Source: Ectothiorhodospira mobilis
GTDB taxonomy: Bacteria; Pseudomonadota; Gammaproteobacteria; Ectothiorhodospirales; Ectothiorhodospiraceae
DNA length: 64,000 bases
Direction: 5' to 3'
Assembly: GCF_900114895.1 (NCBI RefSeq)
Contig: NZ_FOUO01000002.1
Coordinates: forward strand, 186,001-250,000
Below, in pieces: positions 47,040 to 58,305 of this stretch; positions within the stretch are counted from its first letter, which is position 1, and every line of letters begins with the position of its first letter. The notes beneath the pieces were generated by a model that had not been told where the DNA came from, made no database searches, and saw nothing but the letters and a program-made list of their open reading frames with translations. The position numbers and the translations under genes were made by a program.

Positions 47040-48239
47040 GTGATCGACGAATTTCCCAGAATCAAGCGTCTGCCCCCCTATGTCTTCAATATCGTCAACG
47101 ACCTGAAGGCCAAGGCCCGGGCCCGGGGGGAGGACGTCATCGATTTCGGGATGGGTAACCCCGACCAGCCCACGCCTTCCCATATCGTGGAGAAGCTGGT
47201 GGAGGTGGCGCGGCGCAACGACACCCACCGCTATTCCATGTCCCGTGGCATCCCGCGGCTGCGCCGCGCCGTGTGCCGTTGGTACAAGGACCGCTACGAC
47301 GTGGACCTGGACCCGGAATCGGAAGCCATCGTCACCATCGGTTCCAAGGAGGGCCTGGCCCATCTGGCCCTGGCCACCCTGGGGCCCGGGGATGCCGTGC
47401 TGGTCCCCAACCCGGCCTATCCCATCCACCCCTACGGTTGCGTCATCGCCGGCGCCGATATCCGCCATGTGCCCCTGACGCCGGAGGTGGACTTCTTCGC
47501 CGAACTGCAGCGGGCCATCGAGGAGTCCTGGCCGCGGCCCAAGATGCTCATCCTCAACTTCCCGGCCAACCCCACCACCCAGTGCGTGGAGCTGGATTTC
47601 TTCGAGAAGGTGGTGGCCATCGCCCGGGAGCACAAGATCTGGGTGGTGCACGACCTGGCCTATGCCGAGATCGTCTTCGACGGCTACAAGGCCCCCTCCA
47701 TCCTGCAGGTGCCCGGGGCCAAGGACGTGGCGGTGGAGTTCTACACCCTCTCCAAGAGCTATAACATGCCCGGTTGGCGCGTGGGCTTCATGTGCGGCAA
47801 CCCCACCCTGGTCTCCGCCCTGGGCCGTATCAAGTCCTACCTGGATTACGGCACCTTCACCCCCATCCAGGTGGCCGCCATCGCCGCCCTGGAAGGGCCC
47901 CAGGACTGCGTCGAGGAGATCCGCCAGCTCTACCGCAGCCGCCGGGATGTGCTCTGCGACGGGCTCAACGCCCTGGGTTGGCCCGTGGAGAAGCCCAAGG
48001 CCACCATGTTCGTCTGGGCCCCCATCCCTGAGCAGTACCGTCACATGGGTTCCCTGGACTTCTGCAAGAAACTGCTGCGGGACGCCAAGGTGGCCGCCTC
48101 CCCGGGGATCGGCTTCGGCAGCCAGGGCGACGGACACGTGCGTTTCGGCCTCATCGAGAATGAGCACCGCACCCGTCAGGCCCTGCGGGGCATCAAGGCC
48201 ATGCTCCGGGAAGACACCCGCGCCGCCCGCATCGCCTGA
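47040..48239 (+). CDS. alaC: Alanine transaminase AlaC
   Basis: A 399-residue class I/II PLP aminotransferase converting pyruvate and glutamate to alanine. [11 protein letters not shown] near the N-terminus, [25 protein letters not shown], the PLP-lysine motif [15 protein letters not shown] and the substrate-binding Arg in [15 protein letters not shown] are all present and match AlaC/AlaA-type enzymes. GTG 47040 gives the family N-terminus ([15 protein letters not shown]). A GC-rich stem (48262-48290) follows the gene. Confidence 0.93.
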   Translation: MIDEFPRIKRLPPYVFNIVNDLKAKARARGEDVIDFGMGNPDQPTPSHIVEKLVEVARRNDTHRYSMSRGIPRLRRAVCRWYKDRYDVDLDPESEAIVTIGSKEGLAHLALATLGPGDAVLVPNPAYPIHPYGCVIAGADIRHVPLTPEVDFFAELQRAIEESWPRPKMLILNFPANPTTQCVELDFFEKVVAIAREHKIWVVHDLAYAEIVFDGYKAPSILQVPGAKDVAVEFYTLSKSYNMPGWRVGFMCGNPTLVSALGRIKSYLDYGTFTPIQVAAIAALEGPQDCVEEIRQLYRSRRDVLCDGLNALGWPVEKPKATMFVWAPIPEQYRHMGSLDFCKKLLRDAKVAASPGIGFGSQGDGHVRFGLIENEHRTRQALRGIKAMLREDTRAARIA

Positions 48240-48261
48240 GTCCCCGTTTCCCTTCCAGGCC

Positions 48262-48290
48262 GTGCCGCCGGGGGCCTACCCGGGCGGCAC
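48262..48290 (+). terminator. GC-rich hairpin after alaC
   Basis: GTGCCGCC (48262-48269) pairs with GGCGGCAC (48283-48290), with further G-C pairing inside. There is no T-run directly after it, so it may stop transcription with Rho or only stabilise the message. Confidence 0.4.
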
Positions 48291-48318
48291 ATGCCCGTGC
48301 CCGCCCGGATGAATCGCC

Positions 48319-48345
48319 TCAAGGTTTTTCCCGGATGTGCGATAC
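48319..48345 (+). promoter_or_regulatory. FliA (sigma-28)-like promoter of the chemotaxis cluster
   Basis: TCAAGGTTT (48319-48327) and GCGATA (48339-48344) give TCAAG-N16-CGAT, exactly the spacing of the promoter at 2885. It is 114 bases before cheY and is the only promoter-like site noticed ahead of the che cluster. Confidence 0.5.
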
Positions 48346-48458
48346 CCTTCACTGAATCTGTTCAAGCCTTGCGGCGCTGCGATAGCATGCGCCGGACACG
48401 ATCGGGTTGATCCCCTTCTCCTTCGGGGGCCTATCTTTCGGAATCAAGGAGCATCTGC

Positions 48459-48824
48459 ATGGCCAAGTCGATTCTTACGGTGGATGATTCGGCGTCCATC
48501 CGCCAGATGGTGTCGTTCACCCTCAAGGGGGCGGGCTACAGCGTGACCGAGGCGGTGGACGGGCAGGACGGCCTGGAAAAGGCCAGGGCCGGGAGTTTCA
48601 ACCTCATTTTCACGGACCAGAACATGCCCCGCAAGGACGGGCTCACCCTCATCAAGGAATTGCGCAACCTGCCGCAATACCGGAATGTGCCGATCCTGAT
48701 GCTCACCACCGAATCCAGTGAGGCCATGAAGTCCCAGGGGCGTTCCGCCGGGGCCACGGGGTGGCTGGTGAAGCCCTTCGACCCGCAGAAGCTGCTGGAG
48801 GTGGTGCGCAAGGTGATCGGCTGA
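48459..48824 (+). CDS. cheY: CheY-type chemotaxis response regulator
   Basis: A 121-residue single-domain receiver. Acidic pocket VDDS, phospho-acceptor Asp53 (TDQNMPRKDG), Thr in LTTESS and Lys in VKPF are all present. SD AAGGAG precedes the ATG. It opens the che cluster 31 bases before cheA. The TDQNMP form is typical of CheY proteins in proteobacterial chemotaxis operons. It may signal to flagella or to another output; no cheZ is visible in the window. Confidence 0.94.
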   Translation: MAKSILTVDDSASIRQMVSFTLKGAGYSVTEAVDGQDGLEKARAGSFNLIFTDQNMPRKDGLTLIKELRNLPQYRNVPILMLTTESSEAMKSQGRSAGATGWLVKPFDPQKLLEVVRKVIG

Positions 48825-48855
48825 GGACACCTACCCGAGTGCAGGGGAGTCAGGC

Positions 48856-51288
48856 ATGACCATCGACATGAGCCAGTTCTACCAGGTGTTCTTCGACGAG
48901 ACCGATGAACACCTCTCGGAGATGGAGAGCCTGCTCCTGGAACTGGACGTGGACCGGCCCGACCTGGAGAAGCTCAACGCCATCTTCCGGGCGGCCCATT
49001 CCATCAAGGGCGGCGCCGGCACCTTCGGATTTACCGATATGGCCCGGGTGACCCACGTCCTGGAGACCCTGCTGGACCGCCTGCGCAAGCAGGAGCTGAA
49101 ACCCGCCGTGGAGATGGTGGACGCCTTCCTGGAGGCCGGGGATGTGCTCAAGGCCCAGCTGGAGGCCCACCGGGAGGGCGGGGAATACCAGGATGAGCGC
49201 ATCGAACAGGTCTGCCACCACCTGGAGGCGCTGACGGCGGGGGAAAACCCTCCGGAGACGGACGCACCGGCCGGCGCCCTGGATACGGACCACCCCGCGT
49301 CATCCGGGGAAGACGCCCCCGCGGGTACGGGCTGGCGCATCCACTTCGATCCCGTGGCGGCGGGCATCGCCGAGTCCGACACCCTCAACGCCCTGGCCGA
49401 CGGGATTGCGGAACTGGGGCGGCTGCAACGGGTGGACGAGGCCACCGGGCGGCCCTATCTGTGGGTGTTGACGACGGACGGCCCGCTTGCTGCGGAGCGC
49501 ATCCTGGAAGTCTTCGATTTCATCTGCGATACACAGCACATCCAGATGGAGCCCCTGCCGGCATCCGGGGAATCCGCGGCCGCGGACCCCGGTTTTGGAC
49601 TGTTCGATGCCGCCCCGGGGGTGCCAGGGGATACCGATGCGGATCCCGGGTACGGCCTGTTTGAGGACGCCCCCGGTGGCGGCGGTGAGGCGGGATCCGG
49701 GATGGCACCGGATGCAGTTGCGCAGGAGGCGGGGTACGGGTTCTTCACGGAGGCCCCCGGCAGCCCCGGGTCCAGCGGGGAGATCCAGGAGGGGGAGGGC
49801 TACGGTCTCTTCAGCGATGCCCCGGGCTCTGAACAGGTGCGCGCCCGGGACGAACAGGACCGGGCGGAAGCGGCCCGGGGATACGGGCTGTTCGATCCCT
49901 CCCCGGGCTATCCCGAAGGTGCCCGTGAAGGCGAAGGGGGCACGGGTGCTAAGGCCTCCGGCGGCGATGGCGTCAAGGGGAATGGCACCGCGTCAGCGGG
50001 CGCGGGCAAGACCCCGCCCCCTCCGGATGGGCAGGAACGCCGCCAGGGTTCCGGCGGTCCGCCGCGCAAGCCCGGCGGTGGGGATTCCTCCATCCGCGTG
50101 AGCGTGGAGAAGGTGGACCAGCTCATCAACCTGGTGGGGGAACTGGTCATCACCCACGCCATGCTGGCGGAGTCCGCCTCCCGGCTGGACCCGGTGGCCC
50201 ATGAGAACATCTTCAACGGCCTCTCCAACCTGGAGCGCAACTCCCGGGACCTGCAGCAGGCGGTCATGTCCATCCGCATGATGCCCATCAGTTTCGTCTT
50301 CAACCGCTTCCCCCGGGTGGTGCGGGACACGGCGGCCAACCTGAAGAAGAAGGTCAGCCTGAAGTTGGTGGGGGAGGAAACCGAACTGGACAAGGGGCTC
50401 ATCGAACGCCTGGCGGACCCCCTGAATCACCTGGTGCGCAACAGCATCGATCACGGTATCGAGTCCCCGGAGAAGCGGCGCGCCGCCGGCAAGTCCGAAA
50501 CGGGGGAGATCACCCTGCGTGCCAGTCATCAGGGGGGCAATATCGTCGTGGAGGTGGCCGACGACGGCGGCGGCCTGAATCGCGAAAAGCTCCTGGCCAA
50601 GGCCGCGGAGCGGGGGGTGCCGGTAAGCGAGAACCCCTCGGACAAGGAGGTCTGGCAACTCATCTTCGCCCCCGGTTTCTCCACCGCGGACCAGGTCACG
50701 GACATCTCCGGCCGCGGCGTGGGCATGGATGTGGTGCGCCGCAATATCGAGCAGATGAACGGGCGCGTGGACATCGACTCGGCCCCGGGGCAGGGCACGC
50801 GCATCACCATCCGCCTGCCCCTGACCCTGGCCATCCTGGACGGCATGTCCGTGCGTCTGGGGGAGGAGATCTTCATCCTGCCGCTGACCGCCATCCGGGA
50901 ATCCATCCAGCCGCGGCCGGAGCAGCTCAAGACCGTCTCCGGCCAGGGGCGGGTGCTGCAGGTGGGAGACGAGTACCTGCCCCTGATCCACCTCCAGGAG
51001 GTGTTCGACCTGGGCACCCCACCGCAAAGGATCGAGGACAGCATCATCGTGCTCGTGGACACGGGACAGGGGCGGGCCGCCCTGGTGGTGGAAGAGCTCC
51101 TGGCCCAGCAGCAGGTGGTGATCAAGAGCCTGGAGACCAATTACCGCAAGGTGGAGGGGGTGTCCGGTGCCACCATCCTGGGAGATGGCCGCGTGGCCCT
51201 GATCCTGGATGTGGATGAACTCCTCCGCCTGAGCCAGCGCACCGTCCGGCCCCGTCTATCCACCACAGCACGAGGGGATACCGCATGA
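48856..51288 (+). CDS. cheA: Chemotaxis histidine kinase CheA with GYGLF repeats
   Basis: An 810-residue kinase. The P1 phosphotransfer domain has His48 in [12 protein letters not shown]. Residues about 155-235 form an extra globular domain ([18 protein letters not shown]) found in many proteobacterial CheA in place of P2. A flexible Gly/Pro/acidic linker then carries five copies of a G-Y/F-G-L/F-F-x3-PG motif (residues about 245, 264, 293, 315 and 342). P3 dimerisation ([18 protein letters not shown]), P4 ATPase ([21 protein letters not shown]) and P5 CheW-like regulation domains follow. Expected to phosphorylate CheY and CheB at a receptor array. Overlaps cheW by ATGA. Confidence 0.96.
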   Translation: MTIDMSQFYQVFFDETDEHLSEMESLLLELDVDRPDLEKLNAIFRAAHSIKGGAGTFGFTDMARVTHVLETLLDRLRKQELKPAVEMVDAFLEAGDVLKAQLEAHREGGEYQDERIEQVCHHLEALTAGENPPETDAPAGALDTDHPASSGEDAPAGTGWRIHFDPVAAGIAESDTLNALADGIAELGRLQRVDEATGRPYLWVLTTDGPLAAERILEVFDFICDTQHIQMEPLPASGESAAADPGFGLFDAAPGVPGDTDADPGYGLFEDAPGGGGEAGSGMAPDAVAQEAGYGFFTEAPGSPGSSGEIQEGEGYGLFSDAPGSEQVRARDEQDRAEAARGYGLFDPSPGYPEGAREGEGGTGAKASGGDGVKGNGTASAGAGKTPPPPDGQERRQGSGGPPRKPGGGDSSIRVSVEKVDQLINLVGELVITHAMLAESASRLDPVAHENIFNGLSNLERNSRDLQQAVMSIRMMPISFVFNRFPRVVRDTAANLKKKVSLKLVGEETELDKGLIERLADPLNHLVRNSIDHGIESPEKRRAAGKSETGEITLRASHQGGNIVVEVADDGGGLNREKLLAKAAERGVPVSENPSDKEVWQLIFAPGFSTADQVTDISGRGVGMDVVRRNIEQMNGRVDIDSAPGQGTRITIRLPLTLAILDGMSVRLGEEIFILPLTAIRESIQPRPEQLKTVSGQGRVLQVGDEYLPLIHLQEVFDLGTPPQRIEDSIIVLVDTGQGRAALVVEELLAQQQVVIKSLETNYRKVEGVSGATILGDGRVALILDVDELLRLSQRTVRPRLSTTARGDTA
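49588..49911 (+). repeat. Five GYGLF-type linker repeats within cheA
   Basis: Coding repeats for G-Y/F-G-L/F-F followed by three residues and Pro-Gly, spaced 19 to 29 codons apart in the unstructured linker between the N-terminal domains and P3. The DNA of the units differs at synonymous sites, so the peptide motif itself appears conserved. Confidence 0.8.
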
Positions 51289-51794
51289 CCGAGGAACTGA
51301 AGGAACGGGCTGCCGTCACCACCGACGACAGCCGGGAATACCTCACGTTCACCCTGGGCGAGGAGGAATACGGCATCGACATCCTCAACGTCCAGGAGAT
51401 CCGGGGCTACGACGCCGTCACCAAGATCGCCAACGCCCCCGACTTCATCAAGGGGGTGATCAATATGCGCGGGGTCATCGTCCCCATCATCGACATGCGC
51501 CTGAAGTTCAACCTGGGTGAGGTGGAGTACAACCAGTTCACCGTGGTGATCATCCTCAACGTCACCGGCCGGGTCATCGGCATGGTGGTGGACGGGGTGT
51601 CGGATGTGGTGGCCCTGCGCCAGGATCAGATCCGCCCCGCGCCGGAATTCGGGGCGGTGCTGGATACCGACTACATCGAAGGCCTGGCCACCCTGGATGA
51701 ACGCATGGTGATCGTGGTGGACATCGAGCGCCTCATGTCCAGCAACGAAATGGGGCTGGTGGACCAAGTCCACCAGCAGCAGCAATCGGTCTGA
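51285..51794 (+). CDS. cheW: Chemotaxis adaptor CheW
   Basis: A 169-residue scaffold linking CheA to receptors. Twin SH3-like barrels are marked by [20 protein letters not shown], the receptor-contact strand [16 protein letters not shown] and [14 protein letters not shown] Gln-rich tail (QVHQQQQSV) ends the protein. Start overlaps the cheA stop. Confidence 0.96.
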   Translation: MTEELKERAAVTTDDSREYLTFTLGEEEYGIDILNVQEIRGYDAVTKIANAPDFIKGVINMRGVIVPIIDMRLKFNLGEVEYNQFTVVIILNVTGRVIGMVVDGVSDVVALRQDQIRPAPEFGAVLDTDYIEGLATLDERMVIVVDIERLMSSNEMGLVDQVHQQQQSV

Positions 51795-51816
51795 TCAACT
51801 CAAGGGAATCCCTCTC

Positions 51817-54354
51817 ATGCGCTGGTTCAATAACATGCCCGCCGGGGTCAAGATCGGCCTGCTCAGCGGGGTGCTGCTGCTGTCCCTGGCCTATGCCATC
51901 TACGAGGCCTTCCTGGGCTTCAACCACTGGTCGGACTACTCCGAGCAGGTGCGCGACAACCGCCTGCCCTCCATCCAGGCCCTGGGGGCCCTGAACACCG
52001 AGCGCATGGCCATCCGCGCCCAGACCGTGGAGGTGCTGGACCAGGAGGAGGCCTATGACGATAAGACCGATCTGCGGGAGATCGCCCGGGAGCGTACCGA
52101 GTCCTGGCGGGTGATCGACGAGAACTGGGAACGGCTGCAGGGGATCCCGCGCCTGACGGAGACGGGCCGCCGCGCCATGGCGGAACTGGAGACCCGCTAC
52201 CAGGACTGGCGGGAGATCTACGTGCAACTGGATCGCCTGCTGGCGCTTCTCATCAATACCCGGGAACCGGAGCGCTTTGACCGCCTCATGGTGGACTATC
52301 GCGAGACCATGGAGCGCATGGTCCCCATCTCCAATGCCATGGGTATGGCCCTTGAGGATCTGGTGGAGGGCAACATGCAACGGGCCTCCGCCCAGGCGGA
52401 CGAGGCGGTGGTAACCTCCTCCAGCGAGATCCGCCAGCTCCTCTGGCTGTCCGCCCTGGCCATCCTGATTTCCCTGGCCCTGGCAGTGCTCACCATCCTG
52501 GGTCTGGCCAGACCCCTGCGCACCCTGGTGGAGCACTTTCATGCCATCGGCAACGGCGACTACGACCAGAAGATCCAGCAGGACCGGCGCGACGAGGTGG
52601 GCCAGGCCCTCAAGGGTCTGGCGGACATGCAGGCCAAACTCAAGGCGGATATCGGCAAGACCAAGCGCATGGCAGCCGAGAACCTGCGCATCCGCTACGC
52701 CCTGGACAGCGTTTCCTCCAATGTCATGGTCTCGGACGTGGAAGGGCAGATCATCTATGCCAACGATGCCGTCATCGGCATGTTCCGCCGCGGCGCCAAT
52801 GAGATCCGCAAGGACCTGCCCAACTTCGATCCCGAGCAGGTGCGGGGGGGCAATGTGGACCTCTTCCACCGCAATCCCGGCCATCAGCGGCAGATGATGG
52901 AGGCCATGCGCAGCACCTACGAGACCGAGATCCGTATCGGTGGTCGCACCTTCAAGCTCATCGCCAATCCCATCTCCGACGACGAGGGCGAGCGCCTGGG
53001 CACGGTCATCGAATGGGCCGACCGCACCGAGGAGCTCAAGGTGGAGAACGAGGTGAGCACCCTTGTGGAGGGTGCGGTGAAGGGGGACTTCACCCGGCGG
53101 GTGGCCACCGAGGAGCTGGATGGCTTCTTCAAGCGGTTGGGGAGTGGCGTCAACACCCTCATGGAGAAGACGGCCACGGGCCTTGGCGAGGTGGCCAACG
53201 TGCTCAATGCCATCGCCCAGGGGGACCTCACGCGCCAGGTCACCGGCGACTACGAAGGCACCTTCGGCGAGCTCAAGCGGGATACCAACAACACCGCCGA
53301 GCGGCTGCGGGAACTCATCGGCCAGATCCAGGAATCGGTGGACGCCATCAACACGGCGGCCAAGGAGATCGCCTCGGGGAACACGGACCTGTCCCAGCGC
53401 ACGGAGGAGCAGGCCTCCAGCCTGGAGGAGACGGCCTCCAGCATGGAGGAGCTCACCTCCACGGTGAAACAGACCGCGGACAACGCCCGCCAGGCCGACC
53501 AGCTCTCCGATACCGCCCGGGAGGTGGCCACCCGCGGCGGCGACAAGGCCAGGCAGGCCATGGAGTCCATGAAGGCCATCACCGAGAGCTCCGACAAGAT
53601 CGGTGACATCATCACCGTGATCGACGGCATCGCCTTCCAGACCAATATCCTGGCCCTGAACGCGGCGGTGGAGGCGGCCCGTGCCGGGGAGCAGGGCCGG
53701 GGCTTTGCCGTGGTGGCCGGGGAGGTGCGCAATCTGGCGCAGCGCTCCGCCTCGGCGGCCAAGGAGATCAAGGCCCTCATCGCCGAGGATGCCGAGACCA
53801 TCCAGACCGGCAGCCGGCAGGTCATGGAAGCGGGCGAGACCATGGAGGAGATCGTGGAGCAGGTGAAGCGGGTGTCGGATCTCATCGCCGAGATCGCGGC
53901 GGCGTCGGACGAGCAGAGTTCGGGCATCGAGCAGGTGAACTCGGCGGTGACGCAGATGGACGAGGTGACGCAGCAGAACGCCTCCCTGGTGGAGGAGGCG
54001 GCGGCCGCGGCCGAATCCCTGGAGGAGCAATCCCAGGGATTGGCCCGCGCGGTGAGTGTCTTCCGCCTGAGCGAGCAGCAGGGCTCCGGCGGACTGCCCG
54101 CTCCGGCGCGCCGGGAAACGCGGGCCCTCCCGGGCTCCGGATCCAAGGACACCGCCCATACCGCCCGGTCCGGAACGGGTCAGGCGGGCACATCGCGGCA
54201 ACGAGCGGCCGGTCATCCGCCCCATCCTCAGGGGGGGAGCGGCACGGGCAAGTCCGCGCCGAAGGCCGGTGGCGGATCGGGTACGGGCAAGCCCGCCGCC
54301 GGTTCCCGCAAGGCCCCGCCGGCCGCTGCGGACGATGAATGGGAAGAGTTCTGA
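51817..54354 (+). CDS. Methyl-accepting chemotaxis protein with PAS domain and EWEEF tail
   Basis: An 845-residue receptor encoded inside the che cluster. Membrane helices lie at about 12-30 and 208-231, with a four-helix-type periplasmic domain between them. HAMP, a cytoplasmic PAS domain (about 292-395) and the signalling hairpin ([18 protein letters not shown], about 608) follow. A long Gly/Ser/Pro-rich tail ends in EWEEF, a CheR-docking pentapeptide like the GWEEF of the P. aeruginosa che2 receptor. From residue about 425 the DNA is almost identical to the receptor at 2965. The next gene is cheR. Confidence 0.94.
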   Translation: MRWFNNMPAGVKIGLLSGVLLLSLAYAIYEAFLGFNHWSDYSEQVRDNRLPSIQALGALNTERMAIRAQTVEVLDQEEAYDDKTDLREIARERTESWRVIDENWERLQGIPRLTETGRRAMAELETRYQDWREIYVQLDRLLALLINTREPERFDRLMVDYRETMERMVPISNAMGMALEDLVEGNMQRASAQADEAVVTSSSEIRQLLWLSALAILISLALAVLTILGLARPLRTLVEHFHAIGNGDYDQKIQQDRRDEVGQALKGLADMQAKLKADIGKTKRMAAENLRIRYALDSVSSNVMVSDVEGQIIYANDAVIGMFRRGANEIRKDLPNFDPEQVRGGNVDLFHRNPGHQRQMMEAMRSTYETEIRIGGRTFKLIANPISDDEGERLGTVIEWADRTEELKVENEVSTLVEGAVKGDFTRRVATEELDGFFKRLGSGVNTLMEKTATGLGEVANVLNAIAQGDLTRQVTGDYEGTFGELKRDTNNTAERLRELIGQIQESVDAINTAAKEIASGNTDLSQRTEEQASSLEETASSMEELTSTVKQTADNARQADQLSDTAREVATRGGDKARQAMESMKAITESSDKIGDIITVIDGIAFQTNILALNAAVEAARAGEQGRGFAVVAGEVRNLAQRSASAAKEIKALIAEDAETIQTGSRQVMEAGETMEEIVEQVKRVSDLIAEIAAASDEQSSGIEQVNSAVTQMDEVTQQNASLVEEAAAAAESLEEQSQGLARAVSVFRLSEQQGSGGLPAPARRETRALPGSGSKDTAHTARSGTGQAGTSRQRAAGHPPHPQGGSGTGKSAPKAGGGSGTGKPAAGSRKAPPAAADDEWEEF
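53095..54067 (+). repeat. Near-identical signalling-domain tract shared by two receptor genes
   Basis: This tract matches 4219-5191 collinearly, with a constant offset of 48876 bases and no net insertion. Long stretches (for example 53339-53460, and 53864 to the end) are identical or nearly so even at synonymous positions, whereas the periplasmic halves differ freely. That points to recent duplication or gene conversion. Confidence 0.88.
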
Positions 54355-54428
54355 TCCTTCAGGGGGGCTTGGGAGCTTGAAAGGGAACCCGGTACCCGGC
54401 CCATGCCGCCGGGACCTGCAGCGCGGGG

Positions 54429-55265
54429 ATGGCCACCATGCGTGAACGGGAATTCGCGTTCTCGGATGCGGATTTCCAGCGCATCCGCCGCCTGATCTAC
54501 GAACATGCCGGGATCTCCCTGCATACGGGCAAGCGGGACATGGTCTACAGCCGGGTGGCGCGCAGGCTGCGCGTCACGGGCCTGGATTCCTTCGCGCAAT
54601 ACCTGGACCGCCTGGAGGTGCAGTCAGAGGAGTGGCAGCATTTCGTCAATGCCCTGACCACCAACCTGACCTCCTTCTTCCGCGAGGCGCATCACTTCCC
54701 GATCCTCCAGGAACATGCCCAGGAGACCCATCGGCGCGAGCGCCGGGGGCTGCGCATCTGGTCCGCCGGGTGCTCCACGGGGGAGGAGCCCTATTCCATC
54801 GCCATCACCCTCATGGAGGCCTTTGGCGACCGGCAGCCCCCGGTGCGCATCCTGGCCACCGACCTGGATACCCAGGTGGTGCGGCACGCCGAGGAGGGGA
54901 TCTATCCCGCCGAACGCGTGGCGCGGATGCCCGAGGCCCAGGTGAAGCGCTACTTCCTGCGCGGCAAGGGGGGGATGAAGGGGCTGGTGCGGGTCAAGCC
55001 CCAGGTGCGTGAACTGGTGACCTTCAAGCCCTTCAACCTGCTGGGATCGGAATGGCCCCTGAAGGAGCCCTTCGATGCCATCTTCTGCCGCAACGTGCTG
55101 ATCTACTTCGACAAGCCGACGCAATACCGGCTGCTGGCCCGCTTCCATCCCCAGCTGCGGCCCGACGGGCTGTTGTTCGTGGGGCACTCGGAGAGCCTGG
55201 CCCATGCCGCCGATCTGTTCCGCCTGCGGGGCAAGACGGTATGCGTCCCGGTGCCCCGGTCATGA
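54429..55265 (+). CDS. cheR: Chemotaxis receptor methyltransferase CheR
   Basis: A 278-residue SAM-dependent enzyme methylating receptor glutamates. The N-terminal helical domain (FQRIRRLIYEHAGISL) contacts the receptor. TNLTSFFREAHHFPIL, IWSAGCSTGEEPYSIAITL (SAM site) and FDAIFCRNVLIYFD are hallmarks. The beta-subdomain that docks to receptor pentapeptides is present, which fits the xWxxF tails of both receptors. An in-frame ATG nine bases later is an equal alternative start. Confidence 0.96.
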   Translation: MATMREREFAFSDADFQRIRRLIYEHAGISLHTGKRDMVYSRVARRLRVTGLDSFAQYLDRLEVQSEEWQHFVNALTTNLTSFFREAHHFPILQEHAQETHRRERRGLRIWSAGCSTGEEPYSIAITLMEAFGDRQPPVRILATDLDTQVVRHAEEGIYPAERVARMPEAQVKRYFLRGKGGMKGLVRVKPQVRELVTFKPFNLLGSEWPLKEPFDAIFCRNVLIYFDKPTQYRLLARFHPQLRPDGLLFVGHSESLAHAADLFRLRGKTVCVPVPRS

Positions 55266-55275
55266 GGATGCCCGG

Positions 55276-55884
55276 ATGACGGCCTTCGAGGAGGTATTGG
55301 CCCCGAACCTGTACTATGACCGCCACTTCGAGATGGACGCGGTCAAGATCCTGCCGGGGGAATACTACGTCTCCAACCGGGACCTGCTCATGGTGACGGT
55401 GCTGGGATCCTGCATCGGTGCCTGTGTGCGCGACCGGGTGCGGGGCATCGGCGGCATCAACCATTTCATGCTCCCGGACGACAAGCGGGAAGAAGATCAG
55501 CGTGTAGGTAGTTCCATGCGTTATGGAGACTACGCCATGGAGATCCTCATCAACCAGCTGCTCAAGCTGGGGGCCCGGCGCGCCGATCTGGAGGCCAAGG
55601 TCTTCGGCGGGGGCAATGTGCTGCCGGGGTTCAAGACCAACGTGGTGGGGGAGCGCAACGCCCGCTTCATCCTGGAGTATCTGCGCATGGAGGGGATCCC
55701 CGTGGCGGCCAAGGACCTGCTGGGGAATCACCCGCGCAAGGTCTACTTCTTTCCCGCCACCGGAAGGGTACTGGTGAAGAAGCTGCGCACCCTGCACAAC
55801 GACACCATCATCGCCCGGGAGATGAACTACAGCCGCAAGCTGCGCCAGGCCCCGGTGGCCGGCGAGGTGGAGCTTTTCGGCTAA
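55276..55884 (+). CDS. cheD: Receptor glutamine deamidase CheD
   Basis: A 202-residue deamidase. The catalytic Cys lies in [13 protein letters not shown], the His in [11 protein letters not shown] and the Thr in the following conserved region; [25 protein letters not shown] is the family core. It converts receptor Gln to Glu or modulates array activity. It starts 10 bases after cheR and ends with GEVELFG, similar to the tail of the next protein. Confidence 0.95.
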   Translation: MTAFEEVLAPNLYYDRHFEMDAVKILPGEYYVSNRDLLMVTVLGSCIGACVRDRVRGIGGINHFMLPDDKREEDQRVGSSMRYGDYAMEILINQLLKLGARRADLEAKVFGGGNVLPGFKTNVVGERNARFILEYLRMEGIPVAAKDLLGNHPRKVYFFPATGRVLVKKLRTLHNDTIIAREMNYSRKLRQAPVAGEVELFG

Positions 55885-55964
55885 AACCCATGGCCGCTGC
55901 CTTCCCCGTGCGGGTCGGGGGAGGGGCGTGGATCCGCCATATCGATGCGACGAGGAGAGGGGAC

Positions 55965-57170
55965 ATGCACGGGACGATCAAGGAGATCCTGAGCCACCAC
56001 TGGCCGGCGGCCGCGGCAGGCGCCGTCGTGTGGGTGCTGACCCTCGTGGGGCTGCTGCCCGGCTGGCTCGGTGTGCTGCTGGCGGCCCTGGCCTGGCCGG
56101 TCTCCCTGGGGCTGCGCCCCCCGCGCCGGGAGGCCCCCGAGGCCCAGGCCGCGGATGGCGGCGCCGCGCTGCGCGAGGGTTCCGACCGGGAGCTGTGGGA
56201 CCTGGTGGTGGAGATCGATGCCCTCATCGCCCCGGAGACCTCGGAATTACGTGACTTGGTGAGTCAGGCCAAGGACCTGGTGCACAACGCCGCGGGGGAT
56301 CTGCAGAACAGCTTCCACACCCTGAACGATTCCACCCGCAATCAGCGCGACCTGGCGGTGCAGCTCTTCCACGGCATAGCCGGGGACGAGGATGGCGACG
56401 GCCAGGGCATCGACATGGACGCCTTCATCCAGGAGAACGAGAAGGTCCTGGGGCAGAACGTGCAGATGCTCATCGACATGGGCAAGCACTCCGTGGAGGT
56501 GGCCCACCAGGTGGATGACCTGGCCACCCTCATGGGTCAGATCTTCGAGCTCCTGGACAGCGCCAAACACATCGCCGGCCAGACCAACCTGCTGGCCCTG
56601 AACGCCGCCATCGAGGCGGCCCGGGCGGGGGAGGCGGGCCGCGGCTTCGCCGTGGTGGCCCAGGAGGTGCGCAAACTCTCGCGGGATTCCGACCGCTTCA
56701 ACGAGCAGATCCGCGAGCATGTGGAGAAGGCCAATCAGCTCTTCGGCCATACCCGGGACGTGGTGGGACGCATGGCCTCCCAGGACATGAACACCTCCAT
56801 CAGCGCCAAGGGGAGCATGGACGAGATGATGAGCCAGGTGCAGCAGTTGAATCAGCGCATGTCCCAGGGGCTGGACGAGATGAGCCAGCAGGCGCAGCAG
56901 GTGCAGGACAGCGTCAATGCCGCCGTGCGCCTGCTGCAGTTCGAGGACATCACCCGCCAGGTGCTGGAACGGGCGCAGATGCGCATCGACTTCATGGAGC
57001 GTTTCGTCGCCGAGCTGCGCCAGCTGCCCCTGGTGGAACCCGGCCGTTCCCGGGACCAGGTGGAACAGGCCCGGGCCCGCCTGAAGTCCCTGCGGGAGGA
57101 GTTGCGCGAGGCCGCCCATAAGCCGGTACAGCAGACCTCCATGGGCGGCGGCGAGATCGAGCTGTTTTGA
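55965..57170 (+). CDS. Short membrane-anchored MCP-like protein without ligand domain
   Basis: A 401-residue receptor-like protein. Two adjacent hydrophobic segments (about residues 12-50) form a hairpin anchor with no periplasmic domain. The rest is a signalling coiled coil with the conserved tip [30 protein letters not shown] (split here from a longer helix). The tail ends [11 protein letters not shown] 55965 has GAGGAGAGG just upstream. With no ligand-binding domain it may sense membrane state, act as an array modulator, or take input from a partner. It sits between cheD and cheB. Confidence 0.85.
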   Translation: MHGTIKEILSHHWPAAAAGAVVWVLTLVGLLPGWLGVLLAALAWPVSLGLRPPRREAPEAQAADGGAALREGSDRELWDLVVEIDALIAPETSELRDLVSQAKDLVHNAAGDLQNSFHTLNDSTRNQRDLAVQLFHGIAGDEDGDGQGIDMDAFIQENEKVLGQNVQMLIDMGKHSVEVAHQVDDLATLMGQIFELLDSAKHIAGQTNLLALNAAIEAARAGEAGRGFAVVAQEVRKLSRDSDRFNEQIREHVEKANQLFGHTRDVVGRMASQDMNTSISAKGSMDEMMSQVQQLNQRMSQGLDEMSQQAQQVQDSVNAAVRLLQFEDITRQVLERAQMRIDFMERFVAELRQLPLVEPGRSRDQVEQARARLKSLREELREAAHKPVQQTSMGGGEIELF

Positions 57171-57221
57171 GGATGCGGCCCTTGATGCGGGTATGCATCA
57201 CCCATCCCCGGGGGGCGGCGC

Positions 57222-58274
57222 GTGGATAGGCCGGTGCGCGTCCTGGTGGTGGACGACTCCGCCCTGGTGCGCAAGGTGCTCAAGGAGATCCTGGGCACCG
57301 CCCCGGGGATCGAAGTGGTGGGCACGGCCCAGGATCCCTACGTGGCCCGGGAGCGCATCAAGGCCCTGAATCCGGATGTGCTCACCCTGGACGTGGAGAT
57401 GCCGCGCATGGACGGGCTCACCTTCCTGCGCAACCTCATGCGTCTGCGCCCCATGCCGGTGGTCATGGTATCCTCCCTCACCGCCCGGGGGGCCGAGGTC
57501 ACCCTCCAGGCCCTGGAACTGGGGGCGGTGGATTTCGTCACCAAGCCCGCCCTGGATATGGCCCGTGGGCTGGAGGGCTATCGCGACGAGCTGGTGGAGA
57601 AGATCCGCACGGCGGCCGCGGTGAACATCCACGCCCGCCGACAGCCGCCACCGAAGCACTCCGTGGATGCGGTCCTGCCCCGGCGGCAGGCCGTGCGCCT
57701 GCGCACCACCGACCGCCTCATCGCCATCGGCGCCTCCACCGGCGGCACCGAGGCGGTCAAGGACGTCCTCGTGGCCCTGCCGGCGGACTGCCCGGCGGTG
57801 GTAGTGGCCCAACACATCCCCCCGGGGTTCAGCGGCGCCTGGGCGGCGCGCATGGACCGCCTGGCGGGCATCCGGGTGAAGGAGGCGGAGGACGGTGAGC
57901 GGCTCATGGCGGGCTGCGCCTACGTAGCCCCGGGCAACCGTCACCTGCTGGTGGCCCGGGACGGGGCCCGTTACATCTGCCGCCTCAGTGACGGGGAGGC
58001 GGTGAACCGCCACCGTCCCAGCGTGGACGTGCTCTTTCGCTCCGTGGCCCAGGCCGCCGGGACCAACGCCTGCGCCGCCCTGCTCACCGGCATGGGGGCC
58101 GATGGTGTCCTCGGGCTGGAGGAGCTGCACGCCATGGGGGTGGTCACGGTGGCCCAGGATGAGGCCACCAGCGTGGTCTGGGGCATGCCCGGGGAGGCGG
58201 TGAAACGCGGGGCCGCCAGCCAGGTCCTGCCCCTGCCGCGCATCGCCGAGGCCCTGCTGAAGGCCTCCCGCTGA
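57222..58274 (+). CDS. cheB: Chemotaxis methylesterase/deamidase CheB
   Basis: A 350-residue response regulator esterase. The receiver has [10 protein letters not shown], phospho-acceptor Asp57 ([11 protein letters not shown]) and Lys in TKPA. The catalytic domain has the triad Ser (GASTGGTEA), His (AQHIPPGFS) and Asp (GMGADG). It removes receptor methyl groups as the counterpart of CheR. The GTG start has a weak G-rich ribosome site. Confidence 0.96.
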   Translation: MDRPVRVLVVDDSALVRKVLKEILGTAPGIEVVGTAQDPYVARERIKALNPDVLTLDVEMPRMDGLTFLRNLMRLRPMPVVMVSSLTARGAEVTLQALELGAVDFVTKPALDMARGLEGYRDELVEKIRTAAAVNIHARRQPPPKHSVDAVLPRRQAVRLRTTDRLIAIGASTGGTEAVKDVLVALPADCPAVVVAQHIPPGFSGAWAARMDRLAGIRVKEAEDGERLMAGCAYVAPGNRHLLVARDGARYICRLSDGEAVNRHRPSVDVLFRSVAQAAGTNACAALLTGMGADGVLGLEELHAMGVVTVAQDEATSVVWGMPGEAVKRGAASQVLPLPRIAEALLKASR

Positions 58275-58291
58275 CCCCCTCTTTCCGGGGG

Positions 58292-58305
58292 GCAAAACTT
58301 TGCCG
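58292..58305. promoter_or_regulatory. Palindrome between cheB and the STAS gene
   Basis: GGCAAA-AC-TTTGCC is a perfect inverted repeat 52 bases before the STAS start, preceded by a CCCCC/GGGGG stem (58276-58292). It could be a protein-binding site or part of a transcriptional boundary separating che genes from the partner-switch genes. Confidence 0.35.

Noticed and set aside
49588-49911. CRISPR-like regular repeats
   Set aside because: The repeats are at peptide level inside cheA, with unequal spacing and non-identical DNA.
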